DNA from: Marivivens donghaensis
GTDB lineage: Bacteria; Pseudomonadota; Alphaproteobacteria; Rhodobacterales; Rhodobacteraceae
DNA length: 64,000 nucleotides
Direction of reading: 5' to 3'
NCBI RefSeq assembly: GCF_030410045.1
Contig: NZ_JAUFRA010000005.1
Coordinates: forward strand, 310,001-374,000
The position numbers and the translations under genes were made by a program. Each line of letters starts with the position of its first letter. Position 1 is the stretch's first letter. The notes beneath the pieces were generated by a model. That model had not been told where the DNA came from, ran no database searches, and saw nothing but the letters and a program-made list of their open reading frames with translations. This document shows, one piece after another, positions 56,112 to 64,000 of this stretch.

Positions 56112-57026
56112 ATGAAACTCAAATCTGCTATGTCCGTGCTTGCCATTTGTGCAGCTGCACCTGTGCTTGCTGATTGCGGCACCGTAAACATGTCCGATGT
56201 GGGCTGGACCGACATCACCACCACCACTTCTGCGTCCAAGCACGTTCTCGAAGCACTGGGCTATGACGTAGACGTAAAAATTCTCTCGGTTCCAGTGACC
56301 TACGCGTCGCTGTCGTCGGGTGATCTGGACATCTTCCTCGGCGCTTGGATCCCTGCTCAGTCGGGCGTTCTGGACCCATATCTGGCTGACAAAACCATCG
56401 ACGTTCTCGCAACGAACCTCGAAGGCACCGTCTACACATTGGCAGTTCCGACCTACACCTTCGAAAAAGGTCTGCAGTCGTTCGCCGACATCAACAAATT
56501 CGCTGAGTCGCTCGACGGCAAAATCTACGGCATCGAGCCGGGCAACGAAGGTAACACCTACCTCGTCTCGCTGACCGAAAAAGCTGGTTCTGGCCTCGAA
56601 GGCATGGAAGTCGTCGAATCCTCCGAACAGGGCATGCTGGCTCAGGTTGCTCGCGCTTATGACAAGCAAGAAGACGTTGTCTTCCTCGGCTGGGCACCGC
56701 ACCCGATGAACGCAAACTTTGAACTGTCCTACCTGCCGGGTGGTGAAGAGTTCTTTGGCGGTATCGGCACCGTTCAGACTCTCGCACGCGCTGGCTACGC
56801 CGAAGAATGCCCGAACACTGGCAAGCTCTTCAGCCAAATCTCGTTCACCCTCGACATGGAAAACGGCATCATGGGCCAGATCCTTGACGAAGGCGCTGAT
56901 CCTGATGAAGCAACCATGGCTTGGCTGCAGGCAAACAAAGATGCCGTAATGGCATGGGTTGACGGTGTGACCACCGCTGACGGCGGCGACGCTGCTGCGG
57001 CTGTATCGGCTGCATTCGGCTACTAA
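56112..57026 (+). CDS. choX: Choline ABC transporter, periplasmic binding protein
   Basis: 304 residues. Signal peptide (AMSVLAICAAAPVLA), mature protein starting DCGTVNMSDVGWTDI. ChoX binds choline in an aromatic cage; VGWTDI and GAWIPAQ supply Trp residues at the expected places. Codon use and GGGAGA ribosome site suggest strong expression. It is first in choX-choW-choV and is followed by a terminator before choW. Confidence 0.94.
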   Translation: MKLKSAMSVLAICAAAPVLADCGTVNMSDVGWTDITTTTSASKHVLEALGYDVDVKILSVPVTYASLSSGDLDIFLGAWIPAQSGVLDPYLADKTIDVLATNLEGTVYTLAVPTYTFEKGLQSFADINKFAESLDGKIYGIEPGNEGNTYLVSLTEKAGSGLEGMEVVESSEQGMLAQVARAYDKQEDVVFLGWAPHPMNANFELSYLPGGEEFFGGIGTVQTLARAGYAEECPNTGKLFSQISFTLDMENGIMGQILDEGADPDEATMAWLQANKDAVMAWVDGVTTADGGDAAAAVSAAFGY

Positions 57027-57038
57027 TCCCGACCAAAC

Positions 57039-57072
57039 GAAAGGCCCCGTTGATCGGGGCCTTTCTGTTTCC
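57039..57072 (+). terminator. Internal terminator between choX and choW
   Basis: GAAAGGCCCCG (57039-57049) pairs perfectly with CGGGGCCTTTC (57055-57065), followed by TGTTT. It sits inside the apparent operon and probably lets partial read-through give more ChoX than ChoW and ChoV. Confidence 0.75.
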
Positions 57073-57117
57073 CTCAAACAGGCACAGACCTGTCGCTGCA
57101 TTTTAAAGGAGGTTTGG

Positions 57118-57984
57118 GTGATTAGTTTAGGTGAGTTTTGGCAATCGATGGCGGACGGAGAGCTGGGCAGCAAAATCCCTGTGGGGAAAGCTGCAAAGAC
57201 CGTTTTCGATTGGATGCAAGACAATTTCGAATTCGTATTTGATTGGATTTCTGCGGTGATGGAATGGCTGATCGACGCTATCCTTGCCGTTCTGGAATAC
57301 CCGCACCCCATCGTGATCATCGGGGCCTTTATGGCGCTGACATGGGTGCTTCAACGTAACTGGAAAACCTGCGTGCTGATCGCTGTCGGGTTCCTCTTTA
57401 TTCTGAACCAAGAATATTGGGACGAAACCCTTGAGAGCCTCACACTGGTCTTGTCGTCTTGCCTCGTCTGCATGGCGATTGGTGTGCCGCTCGGTATTTT
57501 TGCCGCTCACAACCCCAAAGCCTACCGGTTCATGACGCCAGTGCTCGACCTGATGCAGACACTTCCTGCGTTCGTCTATCTGATCCCCGCGATCGTGTTC
57601 TTTGGCATCGGCACCGTTCCGGGCCTCTTGGCGACCGTGATCTTTGTTCTGCCTGCCCCGATCCGTCTGACCCACCTTGGTATTTCGTCGACGCCGCAAG
57701 CGCTCCTCGAAGCGGCGCGTGCCTTTGGCGCGACCAACCGTCAAGTTCTGTGGAAGGTCGAACTCCCCTCTGCCCTGCCGCAGATTATGGCAGGTCTGAA
57801 CCAAACCATCATGCTGTCGCTGTCGATGGTTGTTGTTGCCGCGCTCGTGGGCGCAAATGGTCTGGGCGTTCCAGTGCTGCGCGCGCTGGGTCAGGTGCGC
57901 ACCGACCTCGGCTTTGAATCTGGGTTCGTGATCGTGGTCGTGGCCATCATCCTAGACCGCATGCTGCGGATGGAGCGTAAATAA
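57118..57984 (+). CDS. choW: Choline ABC transporter, permease
   Basis: 288 residues from GTG 57118, six bases after a perfect AAAGGAGG. Proline/glycine-betaine-type permease: membrane helices from residue ~60, and the EAA loop EAARAFGATNRQVLWKVELP for contact with the ATPase. Stop TAA overlaps the choV ATG. Partner of ChoX and ChoV. Confidence 0.94.
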   Translation: MISLGEFWQSMADGELGSKIPVGKAAKTVFDWMQDNFEFVFDWISAVMEWLIDAILAVLEYPHPIVIIGAFMALTWVLQRNWKTCVLIAVGFLFILNQEYWDETLESLTLVLSSCLVCMAIGVPLGIFAAHNPKAYRFMTPVLDLMQTLPAFVYLIPAIVFFGIGTVPGLLATVIFVLPAPIRLTHLGISSTPQALLEAARAFGATNRQVLWKVELPSALPQIMAGLNQTIMLSLSMVVVAALVGANGLGVPVLRALGQVRTDLGFESGFVIVVVAIILDRMLRMERK

Positions 57985-58997
57985 TGGCTAAAACCGCAGT
58001 AGAATTCGACAACGTATCCATCGTTTTCGGGGATCAACCCGACCGCGCCCTGCCCCTCATGGACGAAGGTCAGACCCGTGGTGACATTCAAGCGAGCACA
58101 GGTCAGGTCCTCGGCGTGCATAACTGCTCGCTCACGGTGGCTGAGGGGGAAATCCTCGTTCTGATGGGCCTCTCTGGCTCAGGTAAGTCCACGCTTTTGC
58201 GCGCTGTGAACGGGTTGAACCCCGTGGTGCGTGGCTGCGTTCGGGTGTCGGACGGCAATGGCCTCGTTGATGTGACCCACGCCAAACCCGCAGACCTGCG
58301 CCATATCCGCCAGACCCGCGTTGCGATGGTGTTCCAGCAATTCGGCCTTCTGCCGTGGCGGACCGTTCGTGAAAACGTCGGCCTCGGGCTAGAGCTCGCG
58401 GGGCAAACCCCTGCACAGCGTAAGGCTGCTGTCGATGCTCAGCTAGAGCTTGTCGGTCTGGCAGACTGGGCCGAACGCAAGGTGGGTGAATTATCGGGCG
58501 GTATGCAGCAGCGCGTCGGCCTCGCCCGTGCCTTTGCGACCGAAGCGCCGATCCTGTTGATGGACGAACCCTTCTCGGCACTCGATCCGCTGATCCGTGC
58601 GAAGTTGCAGGACGAACTCCTCGACCTGCAGGCCAAGCTGAAACGGACGATCATCTTTGTGTCGCACGACCTTGATGAAGCGTTCAAAATCGGCAACCGC
58701 ATAGCCCTGATGGAAGGCGGCCGCATCGTTCAGATCGGCACCGCACGCGAGATCATCGCGAACCCTGTCGACGACTACGTTCAGGACTTTGTCGCGCATA
58801 TGAACCCGCTCGGCGTTCTGACCGCGCGTGATGTGATGACCACTGGGTCGGGCGATGGCGTTAAGATCGACGCGGAACTGCCAATCCGTCAGATCATCGC
58901 ACAGCTACAGACAGACAAGGTGCTGACGGTCGTTGAGAGTGGCACCCCCATCGGGCAAGTGACCGAAGCCTCGGTTCTGACGCGCCTCAGCCGCTAA
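57984..58997 (+). CDS. choV: Choline ABC transporter, ATPase
   Basis: 337 residues. Walker A GLSGSGKST, signature LSGGMQQR, Walker B LLMDEPFSALDP, and H-loop FVSHDLDEA. A ~60-residue C-terminal part (ARDVMTTGSGDG to the end) looks like a single degenerate CBS-type regulatory domain. Coupled to choW by TAATG. Followed by a terminator shared with the convergent EamA gene. Confidence 0.94.
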   Translation: MAKTAVEFDNVSIVFGDQPDRALPLMDEGQTRGDIQASTGQVLGVHNCSLTVAEGEILVLMGLSGSGKSTLLRAVNGLNPVVRGCVRVSDGNGLVDVTHAKPADLRHIRQTRVAMVFQQFGLLPWRTVRENVGLGLELAGQTPAQRKAAVDAQLELVGLADWAERKVGELSGGMQQRVGLARAFATEAPILLMDEPFSALDPLIRAKLQDELLDLQAKLKRTIIFVSHDLDEAFKIGNRIALMEGGRIVQIGTAREIIANPVDDYVQDFVAHMNPLGVLTARDVMTTGSGDGVKIDAELPIRQIIAQLQTDKVLTVVESGTPIGQVTEASVLTRLSR

Positions 58998-59013
58998 GAG
59001 ACTCTGCAAAACA

Positions 59014-59045
59014 GCAAAACGCCGGTCCCTTGGGCCGGCGTTTTT
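59014..59045. terminator. Bidirectional terminator, choV and EamA gene
   Basis: AAAACGCCGG (59014-59023) pairs with CCGGCGTTTT (59033-59042). T runs lie on both strands. Confidence 0.85.
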
Positions 59046-59048
59046 CGT

Positions 59049-59957
59049 TTAGACTTTGGTTTGGTTCACAACCGGTGTCACCTTGCGACGCAACTGCGCC
59101 TCCCGCCATGTCATATAGCTGATCGCCCCGATGATGAGCGCCCCACCCGCCAGAACAAAGGGATCAACCGCCTCACCAAAGAGAACCGCGCCAAAGATGC
59201 TTGCCCAGACAAGCTGGAGGAAGGTCACAGGTTGCGTGACCGTCATGGGCGCAGAGGCGAACGCCTTGGTCATGCAATAATGCGCAGCAGAGGCAAATAC
59301 CGCCACGCCGCCCAGCCACATGACCTGATGCAGCTCTACGGGTTCCCAGACTACAAACGCAATCGGAGCCAGACAAATCGTCACCACGCCCGACAGCATC
59401 GCCACAACGACACCTGCAGGAGCGATCCCGCTAAGCTGTTTGGCCACGAGGTAAGACAGGCCAAATGACAGCGCCGCGCCCAACTGGGACAGGTGGCCGA
59501 TTTGGATTTCACGCATACCAGGGCGGATTACGATCAACGCGCCGATCAGCGCCACGCCAATCGCCAACATCCGACGCCGCGCAAACCCCTCGCCCAAGAG
59601 GAGCGCCGCACCAACCGTCACTACAATCGGGTTGAGGTAACCAATCGCCGTAACCTCGGCCATCGGGATGCGGGCCATCGCAAAGAACCAAAGGATAATC
59701 GCGACCGTATGGAGCGCCCCGCGCAGACCAAAGAGCTGCCAAGCCCGCGCACCAATCCCGCCCCGAAGGTAAGGTCCGAGCGTTGGAACGAGGAACACAA
59801 AACTCCACGCGAAACGGATGAATGCGCTTTGTGCGGCGGGGAGGTCCTCGCCCAGATAGCGCACGATCACGTTCACCACGACAAAGCAAAAGCCAGTGGC
59901 GAGCATCCACAACACGCCCTGAACGGGCCGATCCTGAGAGGGTGATGAAACAGTCAT
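59049..59957 (-). CDS. EamA/DMT-family transporter
   Basis: 302 residues, ten membrane helices in two EamA repeats: LWMLATGFCFVVVNVIVRYL begins the first and LGAALSFGLSYLVAKQLSGI the second. Substrate not determinable; relatives export amino acids or other metabolites. It runs on the same strand as argO upstream of it (45-base gap), so both may be cotranscribed. Confidence 0.9.
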   Translation of the reverse strand: MTVSSPSQDRPVQGVLWMLATGFCFVVVNVIVRYLGEDLPAAQSAFIRFAWSFVFLVPTLGPYLRGGIGARAWQLFGLRGALHTVAIILWFFAMARIPMAEVTAIGYLNPIVVTVGAALLLGEGFARRRMLAIGVALIGALIVIRPGMREIQIGHLSQLGAALSFGLSYLVAKQLSGIAPAGVVVAMLSGVVTICLAPIAFVVWEPVELHQVMWLGGVAVFASAAHYCMTKAFASAPMTVTQPVTFLQLVWASIFGAVLFGEAVDPFVLAGGALIIGAISYMTWREAQLRRKVTPVVNQTKV

Positions 59958-60002
59958 TGCACCTTCATGAACCTGAGCGCTTGCCGCCGCAAGTGGATTT
60001 GA

Positions 60003-60605
60003 TCACATTTCAGCGAAGACCAGAGTTGCAGCTACAGACCACATCAAAAGCCCCACGCAGGTATCGAGGATACGCCACGCGATGGGCCGTTCGAACACAG
60101 GTGCCAGTAGCCGCGCACCAAAGCCAAGCGTGGTGAAAAAGATCACAGATCCCGACATTGCACCCGCGCCAAAGACCCATTCGCGGCCTTCGAACTGCGC
60201 CGATAGGCTACCGATCAGGACCACCGTGTCGAGGTAGACATGCGGGTTCAGCCACGTAAACGCGAGGCAGGTCAGCATGACCTTGACCAGCGGAACACGG
60301 TCGCCTTCGCCTGCGGTCATGACCGCCCCTCCGCGCCATGCGGACAGGAACGACCGTGCGCCATACCATCCCAGAAACGCAACACCACCCCAACGCAGCA
60401 GCGGCATCAGCCACGGCAAGGCATCCACCGCCGCGCCGATCCCCGCAACACCCGCCGCGATCAACACAGCATCCGACAAAGCGCAGGTCGCAACCACCGC
60501 CAAGACATGTTCCCGCCGCAGTCCTTGCCGCAGCACAAAGGCATTCTGCGCCCCGATCACGAGGATGAGCGCGATACCTGTTCGAAGTCCGATCCAATAT
60601 TCCAT
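60003..60605 (-). CDS. argO: LysE/ArgO-type amino acid exporter
   Basis: 200 residues, six membrane helices. The LysE signature is visible as LILVIGAQNAFVLRQGLRRE near the start, with FTWLNPHVYLDTVVLIGSLS in the middle. These proteins export basic amino acids. Divergent from an ArgP-type regulator with a 69-base gap, the standard arrangement for ArgO control by ArgP. Confidence 0.92.
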   Translation of the reverse strand: MEYWIGLRTGIALILVIGAQNAFVLRQGLRREHVLAVVATCALSDAVLIAAGVAGIGAAVDALPWLMPLLRWGGVAFLGWYGARSFLSAWRGGAVMTAGEGDRVPLVKVMLTCLAFTWLNPHVYLDTVVLIGSLSAQFEGREWVFGAGAMSGSVIFFTTLGFGARLLAPVFERPIAWRILDTCVGLLMWSVAATLVFAEM

Positions 60606-60674
60606 GGGGTTGACCTAGCGCGGCACAACAGGATTAATCAAATTAAATAAACTGAGTTAGAATTAGAGTTTCTA

Positions 60675-61538
60675 ATGTATGATCCCGCTCAACTTTCCGC
60701 GCTTTCTGCCGTGATCCGACTTGGAGCCTTTGACGCGGCGGCCCATGCGTTGGGCGTCACGCCATCCGCGATTTCCCAACGGATCAAGGCACTTGAGGAC
60801 CGTATTGGAACCACATTGATCCAACGCGGAACGCCCTGCACCGCGACGCCGACGGGCGCACGATTGGCGCGGCACTATGATGACCTCACGCTACTTGAGA
60901 CGGCATTGGCGGCGGACATCGGGCAAACGGCGGCCCCTGCGCGGCTGCGGGTTGCGGTCAATGCGGATAGCCTTGCCACGTGGTTTTTGCCCGCTATTGC
61001 CGACCATCCCATACTGTTCGACCTTTTGATCGACGATCAGGATCACTCTGCCGATTGGCTGCGCAAAGGCGAAGTTTCTGCTGCCATCACAGGCGAGGCT
61101 GGCCCCGTTCAGGGCTGCGATAGCTTTGCCCTCGGTGCGTTGACCTACCGCGCAACCGCGAGCCCATCCTTTGTCCGTCAGCATTTTCCGAACGGCATTA
61201 CGGCAGAGGCGCTGGCGACCGCCCCTGCCCTGACCTTCAACGCAAAGGACGCGCTGCAAAACCGCTGGGTCGAGATGATGGTCGGGAAACGGGTGCCGCT
61301 GAACACTCACCTTGTCCCATCGTCGAGCGCCTTTGTTGAGGCGAGCCTCTTGGGCATGGGGTGGGGTATGAACCCTGCGGCGTTGGTTGATAGGCTGATC
61401 GCAGAGGGTAAACTGGTCGATCTATCGCCAGAACGACCCCTTCTTACCCCGCTGCATTGGCAGGTTAACCGTCTGGTTGCGAAACCTCTGGCGGGGCTGA
61501 CGGCTTCGATCCGCGCGGCGGCGAAACAAACGCTCTAA
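60675..61538 (+). CDS. argP: LysR-family regulator ArgP
   Basis: 287 residues. HTH in residues ~1-60 (AVIRLGAFDAAAHALGVTPS, AISQRIKALEDRIG), then the effector domain. MYDPAQLSALSAVIRLGAFD is typical of the ArgP/IciA group, which senses lysine and arginine and drives argO. It is divergently paired with argO. A hairpin follows its 3' end. Confidence 0.9.
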   Translation: MYDPAQLSALSAVIRLGAFDAAAHALGVTPSAISQRIKALEDRIGTTLIQRGTPCTATPTGARLARHYDDLTLLETALAADIGQTAAPARLRVAVNADSLATWFLPAIADHPILFDLLIDDQDHSADWLRKGEVSAAITGEAGPVQGCDSFALGALTYRATASPSFVRQHFPNGITAEALATAPALTFNAKDALQNRWVEMMVGKRVPLNTHLVPSSSAFVEASLLGMGWGMNPAALVDRLIAEGKLVDLSPERPLLTPLHWQVNRLVAKPLAGLTASIRAAAKQTL

Positions 61539-61564
61539 ATGAAAACGGCGCCCGAAGGCGCCGT
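61539..61564 (-). terminator. Terminator of yebC
   Basis: ACGGCGCC (61545-61552), loop CGAA, GGCGCCGT (61557-61564). Reading leftward TTTTCATTT follows. Confidence 0.75.
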
Positions 61565-61586
61565 AAATCAGGGATGATCCCAAGGA

Positions 61587-62330
61587 TTAGCCGAGCTGAG
61601 CCGCCACATCCTCTGGCACGTCAAAGTTCGCGGTGACGGTCTGAACGTCATCGTCGTCTTCGAGCGTGTCGATCAGCTTCATCAGCTTCTGAGCGGTTTC
61701 GAGATCCACATCGGTGCGGTTCTGCGGCTTCCAGATCAGTTTTGCTTCGGTTGCTTCGCCGAGTTCGGCTTCGAGAGCTTCGGACACCTCAGAGAGGTTT
61801 TCCATCGCGCAATAGACCCAGTGGCCGTCCTCATCGGATTCCACATCGTCAGCGCCCGCTTCGATTGCGGCCATCATCACGGTGTCCGCATCGCCAACGG
61901 ATGCCGGATAGGTGATTTCGCCCACACGGTCGAACATGAAGGAAACCGAACCCGTGGTGCCGAGGTTTCCACCACCTTTGGTGAAGGTCGAACGCACGTT
62001 CGATGCGGTGCGGTTCACGTTGTCGGTCAGTGCCTCAACGATGATCGCGATACCGTTCGGGCCATAGCCTTCGTAACGGATTTCGGTGTAATCGTCGCCG
62101 TCACCCATCTGCGATTTCTTAATCGCGCGTTCGATCACGTCCTTAGGCATAGACTGCGATTTCGCAGCTTTGATCGCCAGACGCAGACGCGGGTTCTTAT
62201 CGGGATCAGGGTCGCCCATCTTTGCGGCTACGGTGATCTCTTTGGAAAATTTGGAGAACATTTTGGACCGCGCAGCGTCTTGACGCCCTTTGCGGTGTTG
62301 GATGTTAGCCCATTTACTATGGCCGGCCAT
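61587..62330 (-). CDS. yebC: YebC/PmpR family protein
   Basis: 247 residues beginning MAGHSKWANIQHRKGRQDAA, the hallmark N-terminus. Three-domain TACO1/YebC fold; includes EIRYEGYGPNGIAIIVEALT and KGGGNLGTTGSVSFMF. Originally called a transcriptional regulator. Recent work on the family points to a role in translation of difficult sequences. No gene is cotranscribed downstream. Confidence 0.96.
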   Translation of the reverse strand: MAGHSKWANIQHRKGRQDAARSKMFSKFSKEITVAAKMGDPDPDKNPRLRLAIKAAKSQSMPKDVIERAIKKSQMGDGDDYTEIRYEGYGPNGIAIIVEALTDNVNRTASNVRSTFTKGGGNLGTTGSVSFMFDRVGEITYPASVGDADTVMMAAIEAGADDVESDEDGHWVYCAMENLSEVSEALEAELGEATEAKLIWKPQNRTDVDLETAQKLMKLIDTLEDDDDVQTVTANFDVPEDVAAQLG

Positions 62331-62399
62331 GGGGACCTCTTTTCAGTCTATCGGACAGTTCGCGTCTCTATATGTCAGTCGGGCGGCTGGCTGCAAGCC

Positions 62400-64000
62400 T
62401 CAGAGCGGCCAGATCAACGGGATGATGGCTGAACATAGGAACGCAAGCGATGCATTGAGCGGTACGCCGACCTTTAGGAAGTCCGAAAACTTATACCCAC
62501 CTGGGCCGTAAACGAGCGTGTTGGTCTGGTATCCGATGGGTGTTGAAAAGCTCGCCGAGGCAGCGACCATGACCGCGACGACCAAGGGCCGAGGGTCCAC
62601 ACCAATCGCATTGGCAAGCCCTATCGCAATGGGCGTCATCACCACGCCGACCGCGTTGTTCGACACCAATTCGGTCAGAACCATCGACAGTGTGTAGACT
62701 GCAAAGACCACCACATAAGGCGGCAAGTCGGTCATGAACGGCGCTAGGCCATTACCGATCAGCGCCACAGCCCCCGAATGATCCAAGGCCGCGCCGACGG
62801 CAAGCATCCCAAAGATCAGCGCCAGTAGGCTACCATCCACATGCTCGAAAGCTTCTTCGGCATCGATACAGCCCGTGAGCAAAACCACAGCCACGGCCAC
62901 AATCGCCAACAACAAAATCGGCGCCACATTGAACGCCGCCAAAATCACCACACCAAACATCGCAGCAATCGCAATCGGCGCATGGCTACGACGATAGGCA
63001 CGGACCGAGGGTTTCGACACATCGCCAAGGCTCATATCAGCAGCAAGTTTCTGAATGTCCTCGGGCGCGCCTTCCAACAGGAGCGTATCCCCCACCCGCA
63101 CAATCAAATCTTCGATCTGGTTGCCGATGTTTTTGTCACGACGATGCACAGCAAGCGGATAGACGCCATAGCGACGGCGCAAACGCATCTGGCCCAGCTT
63201 GCGCCCAACCATCCGCGATTCAGGGGTAATCAGCACTTCGACCGTGGTGGTTTCAATGGCAGACAACTGGTCCATCCGACGGAGTTCTTTGTTCCGCTGG
63301 AGGCCCAGCAGCTCTGCCATCGGTGTCCGCAGCACAACGCGGTCCCCGACTTGAAGTGTCACCCCTGTCAGATCGCGCCGCAGCGACTGGTCGCCACGCA
63401 CTACGTCAATCAACCGCACGCCTTCGCGTTTGAACAACTGAACGTCGAGCACTTCACGACCAATAAGGTTCGATTCAGGTGGAATGACCGCTTCGGTAAA
63501 GAACCGCATGCGCGACCGATCTGACAAAAGCGAAGCCATGCTCGTGCGATCAGGCAGCAGCTTACGCCCGAAAATCAAAAGATAAGCCATCGTCCAAAGC
63601 GAGATCACGATACCAATAGGCGTGATTTCAAAGATCGAAAACGGCTCCATCCCAGACTGACGGGCTACACCATCCACCAACAGGTTGGTCGATGTACCGA
63701 TCAGCGTCATCGTGCCGCCCACAATCGCGCCATAGGACAAGGGGATCAGCAACTTCGAGGCAGAGACACCCAAGGTCCGCGACAGCTGCACAAAAACGGG
63801 CAACATCACAACGACCACAGGGGTGTTATTCACAAAGGCCGAGGAAACGATGACAAAGCCCATCAACCCCGCCAGCGCCAATTTGGGGCGCTCCTCAGCA
63901 TGAGCTTGCGCAAATTCCGTCATCCGCGCGAGGGCACCTGTCCTCACCAACGCTCCCATAACGATAAACATCGCCGCAATGGTCCAAGGTGCAGGGTTCG
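62400..64000 (-). CDS. SLC13-type permease with two RCK_C domains (N-terminus beyond window)
   Basis: At least 533 codons; the start lies past the right edge. The visible part begins NPAPWTIAAMFIVMGALVRT and has membrane helices of the first half, SSAFVNNTPVVVVMLPVF with an NxxP-type substrate site, then two RCK_C/TrkA-C domains (around FKREGVRLIDVVRGD and RRRYGVYPLAVHRRD). The second helical half follows, ending in VSNNAVGVVMTPIAIGLANA and the C-terminal helix. This layout is the SLC13/CitT-like sodium-coupled anion transporter with regulatory insert; sulfate or dicarboxylate are possible substrates. Confidence 0.88.
   Translation of the reverse strand, partial: NPAPWTIAAMFIVMGALVRTGALARMTEFAQAHAEERPKLALAGLMGFVIVSSAFVNNTPVVVVMLPVFVQLSRTLGVSASKLLIPLSYGAIVGGTMTLIGTSTNLLVDGVARQSGMEPFSIFEITPIGIVISLWTMAYLLIFGRKLLPDRTSMASLLSDRSRMRFFTEAVIPPESNLIGREVLDVQLFKREGVRLIDVVRGDQSLRRDLTGVTLQVGDRVVLRTPMAELLGLQRNKELRRMDQLSAIETTTVEVLITPESRMVGRKLGQMRLRRRYGVYPLAVHRRDKNIGNQIEDLIVRVGDTLLLEGAPEDIQKLAADMSLGDVSKPSVRAYRRSHAPIAIAAMFGVVILAAFNVAPILLLAIVAVAVVLLTGCIDAEEAFEHVDGSLLALIFGMLAVGAALDHSGAVALIGNGLAPFMTDLPPYVVVFAVYTLSMVLTELVSNNAVGVVMTPIAIGLANAIGVDPRPLVVAVMVAASASFSTPIGYQTNTLVYGPGGYKFSDFLKVGVPLNASLAFLCSAIIPLIWPL

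Noticed and set aside
55929..57320. Minus-strand open frame antisense to choX and part of choW
   Set aside because: It runs through the betI-choX operator, the choX gene and its terminator; composition is that of a shadow frame.

Overview
The window is a gene-dense, roughly 60% G+C stretch of an alphaproteobacterial chromosome, most likely from the Rhodobacteraceae (Roseobacter group). This rests on the PHA cluster phaR-phaP-phaC//phaZ, the propionyl-CoA carboxylase/methylmalonyl-CoA mutase cluster with a PccR-type regulator, a betI-betC-betB-betA//choX-choW-choV choline-sulfate/choline module, an LdtR-like MarR regulator, and several small families I know mainly from this group. I see no tRNA, rRNA, CRISPR array, insertion sequence or phage gene. 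Most genes are housekeeping or central metabolism. Strands alternate often and six convergent gene pairs overlap at their 3' ends.

Layout. 1-4.4 kb: polyhydroxyalkanoate control, phasin, synthase and the divergent intracellular depolymerase. 4.5-9.9 kb: two alpha/beta hydrolases, thrS, a small membrane protein, an ArsC/Spx-like protein, a cold-shock protein and a BLUF blue-light sensor. 10-15.2 kb: thyX, a surface-lipoprotein/Slam-like pair (candidate type 11 secretion), glyoxalase I, a VWA protein and an LdtR-like regulator. 15.3-21.2 kb: sdhE with an XRE regulator, aspartate aminotransferase, a MATE exporter, DUF2461, a LysR regulator and a DUF2867-like protein. 21.3-28.4 kb: parE, an AT-rich trypsin-like protease gene that looks acquired, a cytochrome c, a small DMT-type transporter, lolD-lolC and proS. 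28.6-37.2 kb: an AI-2E family permease, hda, ppk, ppx, a nuclease-fold protein, a TerB/DnaJ protein and nhaA.

37.3-49.8 kb is the propionyl-CoA region: methylmalonyl-CoA mutase, a sulfotransferase-like protein, pccA, pccB and, between and after them, six small uncharacterised genes. Three of these encode lipoproteins or membrane peptides. Two perfect ATTTGCAAAT palindromes sit just upstream of a plausible pccB promoter, and related sites precede the pccR-like gene, which suggests direct control of both by that regulator. 49.8-59 kb ends in the choline module: BetI represses, BetC frees choline from choline sulfate, BetA and BetB oxidise it to glycine betaine, and ChoXWV imports it. One palindrome between the divergent betI and choX units is the likely shared operator. 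59-64 kb: an EamA exporter, an argO/argP divergent pair, yebC and an SLC13-type permease cut by the right edge.

Points worth a second look: the lipoprotein/Slam pair, the AT-rich protease gene, the TTTGCAAA operators, a PhaR-type box inside the phaP promoter spacer, and a dispersed repeat whose two copies keep their hairpins through compensatory changes. All family assignments come from reading motifs by eye; no database search was run.
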